This document shows, one piece after another, positions 12,640-26,711 of a stretch of 64,000 bases of DNA; position 1 is the first letter of the stretch, and each line of letters opens with the position of its first letter. The notes beneath the pieces are model-generated. The model ran no database searches. It was not told where the DNA came from and was given only the letters and a program-made list of their open reading frames with translations. Made by a program: the position numbers and the translations under genes. This DNA is from Pestalotiopsis fici W106-1 (Eukaryota > Ascomycota > Sordariomycetes > Amphisphaeriales > Sporocadaceae): positions 2,465,863 through 2,529,862 of the forward strand of contig NW_006917101.1 of assembly GCF_000516985.1 (NCBI RefSeq), read 5' to 3'.

Positions 12640-13150
12640 TTACTTCTTGCCATAGCCCTGAGATGAGCTCTGGCCGCTGGATGAGGTGTAGGTCGAACCA
12701 CCCTGGCCATTGTTGTAGTAGGTACTACCGTTGGGGTTTGAGTAGTAGTACGAGCCATTGCTGGATATTCTAGTCAGCCTCGATTCTTTCCTTTCAGAAA
12801 GTAGACACCTTTTGATCCGAGAAGGGCCGTCTTGCATGACCGAGCCCGATGCCAAGGAGAAGATGACCTCTTGACACTTCAAGAGCATCTACAGGGAAAG
12901 GCACTTCGAAATTTTCATGTCGCTCACCTGTTGGAGTAATGGTAAGAGTTTGAGTTCGAGGCGCTGCTACCATAATCACGGGAGCAATAGTGGTTGCCCT
13001 ATTGGCCGAGTCAGTCATGCTATTCAACGTACGGCGCTCTTATTACGGAAAGCAACATGGGTTGTCAGGAATTGGGAAATCAATGCTGACCTGGCTATTG
13101 GTGCCCGAGGAAGTGTAGGAGTAACCGTTGTTGCTGTTGCCGCTAGGCAT
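12640..13150 (-). CDS. Conserved small Asn/Ser/Tyr/Gly-rich protein (83 aa)
   Basis: Exons 13150-13091, 12998-12928 and 12760-12640 are joined over introns of 92 and 167 bp whose ends are GTCAGC...AATAG and GTGAGC...TCCAG. Splicing restores a continuous low-complexity protein: MPSGNSNNGYSYTSSG, then GNHYCSRDYGSSASNSNSYH, then repeated SNGSYYYSNPNGSTYYNN, ending SQGYGKK. The exons join in frame exactly inside the repeat, which supports the model. The S/N-x-x-YYYSNPNGSTYYN pattern recurs in uncharacterised proteins of many filamentous fungi (recollection, not a search). There is no signal peptide or membrane segment, and one lone Cys. The prion-like composition suggests a disordered protein. 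Function unknown. Confidence 0.7.
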
Positions 13151-14418
13151 GTTGAGAGATTCAATTGGATTGAGTATGAAGATCTGTATGGGGGTTACTT
13201 CTTGAGAATTGATGATCACTAGGACAGATGACACAGAAGCAGGTGGCTGAACGTTGTTGGGAGTTGCTTAGTTGTCTGGGGGTGGAAGAAAAGGGAAAAT
13301 GACGAAGCTTCGGCACGATTGACAGAACTGGTATTATTTATACCAAGCATACGAACCCACCTACATACGTACCTACCTACATACCTAGGTAACCTACCTA
13401 CATTTGCCGGTTTTTAGTCAAACAGCAAGCAAGTGGGACCTCTTCCCAGATGCCTTCTTGCTTCTTCTTGGCTTATCATGGAGAAATGAGGGGTTGTTGC
13501 GGCAAGCACCCGCCAACATGACCAGCTTAACCTTGCTCACTTTTTTGAGGTTCTGACGATGCCGGAAACAGCCAAGCGTCGATACAAACTCACATGTTGC
13601 GCAGTGATTACATATATAATGTCTACGCACTGAACCTATTCTGTACATGAAGCTTGGGGAAAGCAAGGAGAAGAAGAAATGACACTGATGGGCCGTGGGG
13701 TGTTTTTTTTCCTCGTGGGGGGTTGCACCAGTTGTACACGCATGTGCAGAATGAAAAGCAATTATTTTCTTCTCTGGATGTCATATGCAACAAGATGGTC
13801 GCTGACTAACCGGTGAAGATGAAAAGTGGCAATGGACCGTTTGCATCATTTTGAGCTAGCATAAACTTGACCAGGGGCAGTGCGTTTCGCCTCGCCGTAC
13901 CTACCTATCCAAGGTTTTACACTTTCGAGAGACTTTTTGGCTATTGAGACCTACCTGTCCAAACTCGATCATCCCGACCTCTACGGTAGCATCCACGGTC
14001 TTGATTGTAGGAGTTGGAATTGTCCTTGGTCAAGGTTGCAGACAGGTCCTCGTTTGTTGCTTCAACACACCATGGCAGTCAGGACCTGAAGGGTGGGTTG
14101 GTGGATGGAGTACGTGGACTTACATGCAAGGTATCCAATTAGACACTTGCCGTAGAAATGTAACTTCGTATAATGGGAAGTGCTATCTCCCACATGACAG
14201 TTCACGCTGGCCGCTTAGATATCCTCCCGCACCATTTGATCACGAAAAGGCCAAGAGACAATATGAGATGCTAGTTTCACTGATTTGGTATTTGGTATAT
14301 ATGGTCTATGCAAAAGCAGATCTATGTCGCTCTTTAGCCTTCATCAGTTATGTCTCGAAGATTCAGCCTCGCCCCTCGATTTATGGACATGCAATATGTT
14401 TAGCAGAAACTTCAATGC
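13151..14418. other. Intergenic 1.3 kb with TACCTACC/CCTAGGTA clusters
   Basis: Contains a cluster of ACCTACCTAC and CCTAGGTAACC motifs at about 13356-13405 and a T run with G run near 13700-13722. It includes the promoter of the Asn/Tyr-rich gene on the left and the 3' flank of thioredoxin reductase on the right. Long frames here are antisense or random. No gene supported. Confidence 0.4.
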
Positions 14419-15834
<1,416 letters not shown>

Positions 15835-16354
15835 CTATAGAAACAGACGAGACAGCAGGACTGGCGGCGATGGATGGAATCTTCTCGGGAGCGTCAAGGA
15901 TGACAAAGATGGGGATAGCCTGGCTGGTGGATATCAGATGTAGGGTCTGGGTACGTAGTACTGTAGTGTCATCTAAAAGAGTCGTACATAGCGTCTACGG
16001 GTACGTTGAGAGGTAAAGTACAGGTGGTTTTCGGCTTTGGCTTCCAGTACCTACAGCAAGCAAAGGCCGGTAGTGAGTGCACTATGTATGTCAGCTAGGT
16101 ACAATGTAGGTGACCTAGGGCGGGCGGATAGAAGAGGGCAGATCTGTACGTGATTCGAGAAAATCTGATTCCACTACCCAAAAGACCCCCGACCTGCGCC
16201 CCAAGACACTGCAGATTCCAAATCTTGCATGGGGACGAGGCGGCGGCGGGCCGATTTAGGGACGGACACCCCGCATTACTCAGCCAGCCGATAAATACCT
16301 ACCCACGTACGATAATGCCTCGATAGTGTTTCCAGAATGGAGGGGCAGCACTTA

Positions 16355-16454
16355 NNNNNNNNNNNNNNNNNNNNNNNNNNNNNNNNNNNNNNNNNNNNNN
16401 NNNNNNNNNNNNNNNNNNNNNNNNNNNNNNNNNNNNNNNNNNNNNNNNNNNNNN
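16355..16454. other. Assembly gap (100 N)
   Basis: Exactly 100 N in non-coding sequence; the real length is unknown. Confidence 0.97.
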
Positions 16455-17514
16455 CCCTTCCTTGTTCCCTTGATGATGCCAATGACGACGGCTTTGGGTC
16501 CTCGAAACGGAAATTCAATATCAAATATCTGTTACGAGCATACCAATGTAAACAATAATGATCTGATTGAAATGTTCCCATTCGTCACCGGTGTACAATA
16601 ACAAGGTACATTTCACCAGGATGTAATATTTCTCCTTGTCTCTTTCCAAACGTCCCCTTCTCTCAAATGTATATGCTGGCGGGATCAAGACTGTACTCCG
16701 TACCTAGCTTGGCTACTGGAATCATTGAGTATCCATAATACTCAAACTCCAGCCATGCCCGAGGCTCAACCAATCCCAGCACAGACTGGACGTTGGCCAA
16801 GTACTTGTTCCTGTGTACCTACCTACTTACCACTGACCACCAGCCTATATCGTACATCCCAGCACATTTCTCAATCGTGACCAAGTCCAAAGAGATGGAT
16901 TCCTCATCATGGCGGATTCATCCGGGGTTTCGTCTCTAGCCATCATCGGCACTAACCGCAATGAAATGCCGACCTCACAGCAGCTGAATAGTGTGACATT
17001 CATTACCTCAGATACTGGCTCTCGCTCGTCGTCTGCCGTTTCTTTTTCTCTCTCCCTCTCCTCGAGGGCAATACAGTTATGAGCTGCTTCTTCTTAGTTC
17101 GACTGCTACGCATTATCCTCATGTACATTATAGCACAGTAAAGTATGTTGTTAGTGGCATTGCTCAAAAAAAGAAAAACCTCTCACAATCGGCCGCACCA
17201 CCGCAGCTCAACTAGATCTGGACTAGGGAGTAGTATCATTAGTAGGTAGATTGATAATTTTATCACTTCCGAAAATAAAAACCCACCCAACAATTCTCGG
17301 ATTCCACATGCTACCTAACAGCCCCTGCCGGCCACTGTAGGACTAACCAGCATATAAGACGCAATCTCATGGGGCGAGCATTCATGATGAGAACGAGGTA
17401 TTCCGACACGACAGTTGACGCCATAGGTGGGTAGATTGCATACGCGACATATTTAGCCCTTCATAACACTCAAGGTGCCTTCCTACTACCAACATAACTG
17501 ACCTTTCCCACTAC

Positions 17515-17546
17515 GGTGGTGGTAGTAGTAGTAGTAGTAGTCGTAG
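17515..17546. repeat. Trinucleotide microsatellite (GGT/AGT)n
   Basis: GGTGGTGGT followed by a run of AGT triplets, in intergenic sequence. Confidence 0.85.
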
Positions 17547-18654
17547 TCCGCCGCACCACGCGACTGACCTGATCCCCGTCCCCATGTATTCCCATTCCCG
17601 CTCCAAGAGCCGCACCGCACCCGGTTACCGACTCTCGGCCAGCAGATTGATTGCATTGCAGCAGTCCAGCTTGACCCGCACTATTCTGGGGGGAGGGGGA
17701 GGGAGAGGTTATATAGTACATGTGCTGTAGGTACATCAGGTACAAGCACCATTTCTTCCATTTGTGTCTTGCGATGTCCAACCAATCAACGTACATTGCA
17801 TACCTACCTAGTTGGCCCAGAAGCACATACTGCATCGATCAACCACATCAACGTCATCCCACCCACCGTTAGAGGCAGTGACGTGTGAGGAGCACTTGTT
17901 CAATGTTTTACTTTATTTGCCCTTGCCGATATCGAATTCAGGCCCCATCTCAGAATACATCAAGACACTTACACAGAGCACATGTTTGCAACTTTAATCT
18001 GAATCGAAATTCAGAATGATTGCCAATATTGATGTATCGTCTAGACGCATCCTACCTATGCCTTCCTTCACGAGCGACTGAATATGAAACCAAGCAGTCA
18101 AACTACTTTGGAGATACCATGCAGTAGCTGCACGCAAAGATCAACTTTCGCTCTTGATTCTTTCAGTGTAAAGTGTATCATCTAGCAACAGTCAAGACTT
18201 ATATTATCAACATCCAAATCGAAATGTTCTGTCACACCCAGATACGGAATGACAACATCTCCACGTGACTTTGATCATACCTTTGTTAATGGATCGTGAA
18301 TTGGTCGAATTACCATACGTTCGGCCAATAACCAACTCTTTGCCAGCCGGCCGCGCTGCTTCGGCCATTCATGTGGAGCTCCGATAGTGAACTCGGCGGT
18401 TCCGGCAGGCAAACTCCCCCAGTGACTGCCGGCATGTAAGCTGATGCAAAAGGACATATAAATCAGTGTACTACCCTCGTCTGATGTTCTAACATGCACA
18501 TTCATAGGTCATCTAAAGCAACTATCCCTTGATTCTATCTCACGAAGAGACCCTATCATCCGCCACCAAAGTTGGCTCACTCGGCGTGGAGCTAGAATCG
18601 GACTACACTTTGAGAGACTTCTTTTGACACACAGCACCAATACCATAACACGCC

Positions 18655-19978
18655 ATGGAGGCCGAGGCGCGGACTGCATATCAACCGATTCATCCGTTAC
18701 TTCGACCTCTCCTGGACCCTGAATATGTCGCCTTTCACGACGAGCATCTTCAGTACGTAGTCCCGTCCGAAGCGGAAGCTTGGGATCCCAACAGCCGGAA
18801 TAGACCGTCTCCGTTGGCTCTCGGTGGCCAGGGCTTGGTCAAAGTAAGTTCTGTGTATGACAAAGATCTTGGAACTTTCCAGGTCCGGGTGTTTACACCA
18901 GAGGGCAATGCACCAGAAAGTGGGTGGCCGGTGCTCATCTGGTTCCATGGAGGTGGATGGGTAATGGGTGGGCTGAGTAGCGAGAACGGTTTCTTAAGCC
19001 ATATCTGCAAATGTGAGTAAAACTATCCGGCCAGAGAGGATTTTGCCATCTTTCATTATCTGTTCATTTTGCTCGACATGGGCGCCACCATTGCCCTCCA
19101 GGGAGCTGATCCAGACATGACGCAGTCGTGAATTGTGTAGTCATTTCAGTCAACTACAGACATGCTCCTGAGCACGTCTATCCAGCTGCTGCTACCGATG
19201 TGCTCGCGGGATACCAATGGATCGTGGATCCCAAGAATGCGAGCACGCTCAATATTGACACATCAAAGGTAGCAATAGGGGGCCTGTCAGCGTATGTAGA
19301 CTCTCCATTGGACCGACAATGGCATCAATGCTCACCTGTATCAAAGCAATGAGGTGGCTAACAATATGCATACAGCGGCGGCTGTTTGACAGCAATCTTG
19401 TCACTCAAGGTTTCGCACGTGGGGATCTGGCCAAGGCCCATCTTCCAAATGATGCTCTGCCCGGTGATTGACAATACTGCAACTGTTGAAACTGCATGGT
19501 ATGGCTCTCGCAATGCCCCCTGGCTCACGCCCTCGCGCATGACTTGGTATCGGGAAAAGTATTTCTCGTCTCCATCCGAGGCAGCAAACTGGGATGCATC
19601 TCCGTGCTTTGCGCCGACGGAAATCTTGGCCAAGAGTCCACAAACTTTTATTGCAGTCTCAGAGTGCGACCTACTTGCACCGGAAGCCATGAAATTTGGC
19701 GAGAGTCTGAGGGATGCAGGTGTCTCAACTCGGGTCGAGATATACAAGGGTGGCACACACAGTATCTTGGTGCTCGCAGGGTAAGCATCTCATTCGCCTT
19801 TCAAGTTTGTTTATTGTGACGGCGAGATCGAACGAGCTAATTGACAACCCTTTTTGCCGTGTACTGCAGCCTGCACAAAGTAGGACAAAAACTAGTTCAC
19901 GATGCCTGCGCAGCCTTGGCGCAAGCATTTGGGACAAATTACGATGATGGACTATCTCCGATTCAGCCTCCGGCTTGA
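18655..19978 (+). CDS. Alpha/beta hydrolase fold-3 (HSL-type) esterase/lipase
   Basis: Exons 18655-19016, 19115-19291, 19376-19780 and 19870-19978, with introns of 98, 84 and 89 bp, give 350 aa. The first donor is GTAAAA at 19017, since only this keeps the frame into DAVVNCVVISVNYRHAPEH. The oxyanion-hole motif is H98-GGG in WFHGGGWVMGG, the nucleophile S179 lies in GGLSAGG, and the acid and histidine lie in SECDLLAPEA and GGTHSILVLAG. The order and spacing are those of hormone-sensitive-lipase-like carboxylesterases. There is no signal peptide, so an intracellular enzyme is likely. It faces kynurenine monooxygenase tail to tail with about 215 bp between stops. A kynurenine formamidase role is conceivable, but the motifs fit a general esterase better. 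Substrate unknown. Confidence 0.88.
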
Positions 19979-20192
19979 ACGTAGGCGCTACTTGCGTCTC
20001 CCTCCAGGAGAGCACTCTGGGTATGATATCGGCGAGCACGTGAGTTTCTACGTACTCTGTATTGATCTACGCCAGTCACAAGGGGAACCACAGCTTGCCC
20101 GATGCGTCACATCTACTTAGAATAATACATTGTGTGTCTTCTGTTACCATAATTGACGCCAAGATTGCATACATGACATCCTGGAACAAGGA

Positions 20193-22013
20193 TTAATATC
20201 TCGAGAGATTTCTTAGGCTACCAACGAGCCGCGCCAAGCTGAGAGAGCCTGGGCTTCGCCAGTATCGAAGACCAACTGCGCTGCCTGCCAGTGTACCAAA
20301 AAGGAGTACTTGAAGAACCCGGATAAGCACGTTACCTTGGTGATCACTCTTGGCAATCACCTCCGAGTATCTCTCATTGGAGAAACTGACGCGCGAGTAT
20401 TTGGTCTGCCACCCCAGACTTGGGATATACTTGGACAACAGTTCCTCTAGCGATTTCCGCAGCCGGTAGGTCGGCGACAAGACGGATGCGCGCATCTCGA
20501 TATAATTCTGTAGTGCTAGGTCGTTGATGGCATGCGCGTCTGGTGTACGCACTTCGGAGTATTCGGCCAACGCCGAGGCTCGCTGGATGTTTGAATCGGT
20601 TGAGGACCGGTCTTCAGGGTCATTGCTTTCCTGGGCACTGTGCTTGTCGAGTATCGAGAAGAGTGTATACACGTCTTCCAAGCCTGCATTCATTCCTTGC
20701 CCATAAAAGGGGACCATGGCGTGTGCAGCGTCGCCCAGAACCACGACCGAACTCGAAAAGTGGTAAGGCGTGCACTTGATGCTGATAAGAGGAAGATGAG
20801 GGTTGGTTACAAAGGAAGAAATGAGCTCATCCCGGGGTATAAGCGACGTGACTCCGGGAAAATGGTGATCAAAGAAGTCTGGGATCTTTGATGAATCGGC
20901 CTCCAGCTCTGCAAAATTGCCGCTAGGCATGAAGAGCGTGCACGTAAAAGAGCCATCCTAGAAGTCGGTGTCAGCAAGTCCTCATGTGCTTTTTGCAGCT
21001 CTGCCTGAGTGCGACATGTGGCTCATGTGACTGCCAAATGCGTCTGCCAGTGTTCACGTGCAGGAAGTAAGGCTAGAATGAGTGTACGAACCTCGCTCGG
21101 TATCGCAATGAACATGAATTGTTTTCCAGGCCAAATGTGAAGATGATGTGGTGAGATCTTGAACTTTGCCTTGAAGCCATCACCAGCAGCGGCGGCATTT
21201 GGCTGAATGGTGAACTCGCACCAGTTGGTGTCGATATACGTCTGCTGATAGTCCATGCGAACGTACTTCATCAGATGGTATCGTACTGCAGAGTGAGCGC
21301 CGTCTGCACCAATCATGAAGTCAAAATCAATCTCTATTTCCTCTCCGCGACCCAATGTTCCCTTAGGGCCTCGCTTCTCAAACCATGCCTTTTGGTTCTT
21401 GAAGTCGGCTCCCGTGAGCTTGTGGTTGAAGAAGAATTTCACGTTCGGCATGCTCTCCAAGATGTCCAAGAGACGCTTGTTAAGGTCTGCTCTGTCGACA
21501 GCAAAGATTGTCTGAAAACTGGTGAGTGACCGGCCACGCATCGAGTATCGAGCCGAGTAGCAAGCGAGCGTCTTACCCTTCCATGAATATCATAAAGCTG
21601 TGCCTCTTCGTATAGATCACCAGACGGTTTCTTGCCATGGATCATGCGGCCCTCCATTGGAATAGTAGCCGACTTGACATGCTGCAGAAGCCTTTCAGAT
21701 CCTGCATTGCTCATGGCATTAATGCCCCGTTCTGAAAGGGCCAGATTGATAGATTTGGTGAAGTTGAGCGGGATCGTGGAGGGATCCCGGAGGTCTGCCG
21801 TGCGTTCGTGTCAGCACAAGAGCTCATAGGATCGACTTGTAGATGTCGTCCATCTCGCCTGGTCGCTGCATAAGGTCTAGAACTAGTGTATGTGCACCTA
21901 CCACTCCTCAACTCGTATATCTCTACATCGTGGCCACGTTTGGCAGCATAGAGAGCAGCCAATGATCCTACAGGTCCAGCGCCGACCACGACAAACTTTT
22001 GCTGGCGAGCCAT
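20193..22013 (-). CDS. BNA4: Kynurenine 3-monooxygenase
   Basis: Exons 22013-21902, 21794-21577, 21511-21092 and 20957-20193, with introns of 107, 65, 134 bp, give 504 aa. It is an FAD- and NADPH-dependent outer-mitochondrial-membrane enzyme that hydroxylates kynurenine to 3-hydroxykynurenine on the way from tryptophan to NAD+. Visible are the dinucleotide-binding [20 protein letters not shown], then [24 protein letters not shown], the [11 protein letters not shown] helix, the FAD loop [15 protein letters not shown], and [26 protein letters not shown]. The C-terminal hydrophobic stretch ([21 protein letters not shown]) fits the membrane anchor of the family. The third intron has an unusual GTTCGT donor but keeps the frame (IPSE joined to DGSFTCTLF). 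The promoter side faces MAP1. Confidence 0.95.
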
Positions 22014-22909
22014 GATGGTATACAGCACGACACGTCCAATTGAGGAAAAAAGTAATGAATCTGTAAAGTGAATGGTACTGGCTCTAGAATTTAAAGATAG
22101 GGCACGGAGACAAGTATGTATAGGTAGGTATATGGTAAAAGTGTAAATAGTTGCTGCTGGGTTTTGATGTTGAGCGAATTCGGAGATGAACCCAGCAGAG
22201 TTTCTGTCTTGATACGTCGTGTCAGGTTCTGTCTGGCTCGAGTACGGTGACCATGCTGCCAAAAACAGCGTTATAATGAGCTTACTCACCAGAAAAGGCA
22301 GTCTACAATCTGTTGTTGACAAACGACTGGTGTTGTTCTTAGATATGTCTCGGCAAGAATCTTGCTGCAAATTGTTGTTGTCTGTCTGTCTGTCTGTTCT
22401 GACTCGGCATATAGCGGCAAGGCGTGGTGATGATTCAAGTTCGCAGACTCCCCGGGCTTGGGCCGCCCAAAGCCGAACACTGAATCCCACTAAAGACATA
22501 CAGTAGTAGTACATAGGTGGTGTTAGGAACTTCATCCCGCCTGTACATTAGGTAGTGTTAGCCTGTCTTGCTTGCCCCCCCCCCCAATTTAGTGTCCCTC
22601 GAGCTCCAGCTCTGGAGTGTTGTCACTATTAGGTACAAGCTGGGCGGGATGAATTTTATGGTGGGGCAACCGTTTAGGAACCCCCCATTCATTTGAGTAC
22701 GGCACCTCTACGACCGACTGCCCGGGCCGCCGAGAAATACAGATTTGGACCAAAGCAGCCAAACGAAGACGGTGAACTACTACTGGTTTCCCGTTCCTTT
22801 CCACAGCAGCCTCACGCCTTGTTGACCTTTTTGAGGACCTTGCCGGCCAACTTGCTCCTCTTCTCTATCAAAGGACGACGTCACGATCCACCCACAAACG
22901 CCCGCGATC
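22014..22909. other. Divergent promoter region between BNA4 and MAP1
   Basis: About 900 bp between two divergently transcribed housekeeping genes. It contains a TGTC tetranucleotide run (about 22379-22397), a C run (about 22576-22586) and TACATAGG-type motifs. No ORF is credible. Promoters for both genes must lie here, but no specific factor site is assigned. Confidence 0.45.
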
Positions 22910-24432
22910 ATGACCGACACAGAACCTCCGGCTAAGAAGAAGTGTCTCGGCGCCGACTGCGAAAACGATGCTGGTTCATTGCAGTGCCCGACTTGCTTGA
23001 AGCTGGGAATCAAGGACAGCTTCTTCTGCTCCCAGGACTGCTTCAAGAAAAATTGGGTATGCATCATGACTCCATCTCGTTCCTTCTCAGCTCTCGCGTT
23101 CCCCCAAATGGCTTCTCCCCCCTCCCCGTCAATGAGCTTCCTGCATCTAACCAGAAAAATGCGTACAGGGCGACCACAAGTCGATGCACAAGACTGCGCA
23201 GGGCAAGACTCAGAACGGTATTCTCCACAGCATTTTCCCTCCGAAGGTCGTCTCTAAACCTGATCCAGCAACTGGCTTCTTCAACCCGTTCCCTTCGTAT
23301 CCCTTCACCGGATCTCTACGACCTGTCTATCCGCTGTCGCCTAAGCGCACCGTGCCCAAGTCGATACCACATCCCGACTATGCCGAGACGGGCATCCCAA
23401 AGAGCGCCCGCCTGATCAACAGGAACAAGTTTGAGATTCTGGATGCCAAGTCGCAGGAGGGTATGCGCAAGGTCTGCAGATTGGCCCGAGAAGTGTTGGA
23501 TATAGTGGCTGCCGAGTTGAAGCCTGGCATTACCACTGATTACCTGGACGAGGTCTGCCACAAGGCATGCATTGAACGCAATGTAAGCAAACAGGGGAAA
23601 GGAAAAGCCCCGAAGTCGTTGTTGGGGGAAAAGAAGAATGGTACAAGAACTAATGATGCCATCTCAGTCCTACCCTTCTCCTCTCAACTACAACCATTTC
23701 CCCAAGTCCATCTGCACTTCGCCGAATGAGGTCATCTGTCATGGTATCCCGGATCAGCGCATTCTCCTAGACGGCGACATTATCAACCTCGATGTGACCC
23801 TTTACCACGAGGGCTTTCACGGCGATCTCAACGAGACGTACTACGTAGGCGACCGTGCCAAAGCCGACCCCGATGCCGTGAGGGTGGTTGAGACAGCGCG
23901 AGAGTGCTTGGACAAGGCGATTGAGCTCGTAAAGCCGGGCGCGTTGATTCGAGACTTTGGCAATGTGATTGAGAAGCATGCCAAGGAGAGGGATTGTAGC
24001 GTCATTCGCACCTACTGTGGTCACGGCATCAACAGCATCTTCCACTGCCCACCCAACGTGCCTCACTATGCAAAGAACAAGGCAGTGGGAGAGTGCAAGC
24101 CGGGCATGACATTCACCATCGAGCCCATGATCGCCCTTGGCAAATATCGTGATGTGACCTGGCCGGACAACTGGACCAGTACGACTATTGACGGCAAGAA
24201 GACTGCCCAATTTGGTAAGTTTGCTACACGCGCCTCGGGCGCAATCGTCATACCGTCTTCCCATGTTTTTCAAATCCTCCTGCAAACAAATTATTTTGGC
24301 TGACCGCAAAATTCAGAACACACTCTACTCGTGACAGAGACTGGTGTAGAAATTCTGACCGCCAGGCAAGAGAGCTCCCCGGGAGGTCCGATCCCTATAC
24401 CTGCACCGGTTGAGAACGGGACCAGCGGATAG
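22910..24432 (+). CDS. MAP1: Methionine aminopeptidase 1 (type I, with N-terminal zinc finger)
   Basis: Exons 22910-23056, 23169-23582, 23668-24214 and 24317-24432, with introns of 112, 85 and 102 bp, give 407 aa. It removes the initiator Met from nascent proteins on the ribosome. The N terminus has the C6H2 zinc finger of eukaryotic MAP1 (C12, C17, C26, C29, C40, C44, then H52 and H56), needed for ribosome association. The peptidase core has the five metal ligands: the Asp pair in [17 protein letters not shown], His in [13 protein letters not shown], and Glu in FTIEPMI and LLVTETGVE. The start is the first ATG in frame with the finger (context GCGATCATGACC). The end is a short Pro/Gly-rich tail ([19 protein letters not shown]). 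Confidence 0.96.
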
Positions 24433-26153
24433 TGCAATATGAGCTGTTGTTTGGAGCATGATCTGGTTTACCTACGCGGCACTTCATCTTACACGCGTGC
24501 ATTCCATGAAGTTTACCTTTCTGGTAATAAGTGCCGAAAACACAGAACGTCTTTGGACCCGTGGGGGAGTTGTAGACACGTAGCGGTGTCCTGTACGATC
24601 CATCAGGCACAGGGGAAAGCGATGCAGTGATCAACAAGACATTCTCTGTCTTTGCTTGGGATATTTGAAATGCCACTGGATCTAGATGCTGGGATGCGTG
24701 TGAGAGTAGGTAGTTTGTGCCATTGACGGGATGCTGCAATTTAGACAACCACAAACACACCTCAAGTAGCCAAGCAAAGCTAAGTATATTGCGTGAATCA
24801 ATGAGTATGCCCATGCCTTTGTCAAAGGTTCAGAGCGAGCTCAACGGATGGACCTGGTGCCTATTGAATATAGAGCTCGATAAAATTCATGATCAAGGAC
24901 GCTGTTTCATTGTTTCATTATTCATCCCAACTTTCCAATCGCCCGTCATTAGCCAGATCTGTCTATGCTACATGCACTTTCCTTTCGGCTCAACTCTTAC
25001 TGGTTAGGTCAATGAATTATGAGACCCAGCTAGAAACAAAACCTCAAACGCCACCCAGTTGGGAGATGCAGGGATTAGGAGCTTTTACCAGCGAGCATGT
25101 TTGTTGTATAGGTAAACTTGTAAGTTTTCCACTTACATACAGCACTTTCGGACACTCGAGAAGCCAAGCTGTGCATGTGTGTATATCTCCAGTCCAGTCA
25201 CAACTATGTACATGATACATACCCTGCCCTGTGCAAGGCATGCATAGTATCACATTGGTGATTAGGACAAGTACGTAGTATGTACCATACTTGGAAGAAG
25301 TAGCTCCAATAACCGTTGCTCTCGTGGGGACGCGATTCCAGCCACGGAATACTATGGGAGCCATATGAAGAGAGCTCCGTGCTAGTAGTAGGTGTAATGG
25401 GAATCCCTGCCTGTCTGTCTACCTACACAGTAGGTATAGATTAGTTGGTACCTTACATTGACGAGGTATTGGGTATCATATTTCTCCAGGCAGAAGCTCA
25501 GTTATTAACTCATTGAACAATGACATCGTTGCAATGTGCTGCCTCGTCTCACATGCATTGCAGGTAAGAGAGAAAGCACAGGTGGGAAGTGGAAGTAAGA
25601 TTCCTTGGTATTCAGGTTGAGGAAGCGGCCTTTTTCCAATCTGCGCGAGTGGGTGAGCCGCTTTCATCATCGGAGGAACCGTCCTCCAAAAGCCAACAGC
25701 CCTGGAGGTCAGGTCAGTTCAATCCAGTCGGGTCCAGGTCGGGCCCTTGCTAACCCAGCCTATCCGCATGGAGCCATATACCTCACCACCTGCAGCCTGC
25801 CCAAGCTTACCTACATTATTACCTAGTAGCTAGCCGACTCGAACATTACCTACTGCAAACTCCATACTTACGCAACTCATTTTGCCCGCCCGCACCAACA
25901 ATCCACACATCCACGTCCCACGCCCACACCCACACACGCACAACACACCACCTCAAGCTCCTCCCTCAGCTGCAATCTTGCTCCCAACGGGTCGATCAGG
26001 CAGTCTACATACATCCTACATACTCTCAGCACCTCTGCGCTACCCGTTGTCGTCCTATTGTGAAGGGTTCAACAGAAGACTGCTATTCCCGCGGACTCTC
26101 GACGCCGTCTCCTCCCATCTTTTTATCCAAACCATAAACAGTACAACATCAAA
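24433..26153. other. Intergenic 1.7 kb, nothing recognised
   Basis: Contains MAP1 3' flank, scattered GTAGTAGGT motifs (around 25385) and, from about 25880, a C- and CA-rich stretch (CCACACCC-type) that would be the Erv14 promoter and leader. Frames found here lack family features. Confidence 0.4.
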
Positions 26154-26711
26154 ATGTCGGGCGAGGCATGGTTATACCTGTTTGCGGTGTTGATCAACGC
26201 CGTGAACCTGTTCCTTCAGGTCTTTTTCACTATCATGTACAGTGATCTTGAGTGGTAAGTCGTCTCTCTTGGCCCCCCTTTGGTCCCTCCCTACCGCTCC
26301 CCGTCTCAGTCAAATCCTACTTGCCCGACAAACTCACCCCCATCTCCGTCCCGAGGCTCGAGGCTGGCGATACTGACCTTTTTGCGCGCAAACAGCGACT
26401 ATATCAACCCGATCGACCTCTGCAACCGTTTGAACACTTACATCATCCCCGAGGCTGCTGTGCACGGTTTCCTGACTTTCCTGTTCCTAATCAATGGATA
26501 CTGGGTTGCTCTCATCCTCAACTTGCCCCTGCTCGCCTGGAACGTCAAGAAGATCCTCGAGAATACGCACCTCTTGGACGCCACCGAGATTTTCCGCAAG
26601 CTCAACGTCCACAAGAAGGAATCCTTCATCAAGCTCGGCTTTCATCTCATCATGTTCTTCTTTTATCTCTACAGCATGATTGTCGCTCTTATCAGGGACG
26701 AGACCCACTAA
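26154..26711 (+). CDS. ERV14: Erv14/cornichon cargo receptor
   Basis: Exons 26154-26254 and 26396-26711, joined over a 141-bp GTAAGT...AACAG intron inside the Cys codon of DLECDYINPID, give 138 aa, the size of yeast Erv14. It is a COPII cargo receptor cycling between ER and Golgi for transmembrane clients. [22 protein letters not shown] opens the first membrane helix. [20 protein letters not shown] is the hallmark lumenal/cytosolic block, then [24 protein letters not shown], the [13 protein letters not shown] segment linked to COPII binding, and a last helix before RDETH. The start context is AACATCAAAATG. Confidence 0.96.

Noticed and set aside
18655..24432. A secondary-metabolite or NAD-biosynthesis gene cluster
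   Set aside because: Only one kynurenine pathway enzyme is certain; MAP1 and the esterase are not pathway genes, and no transporter, regulator or backbone enzyme is present.
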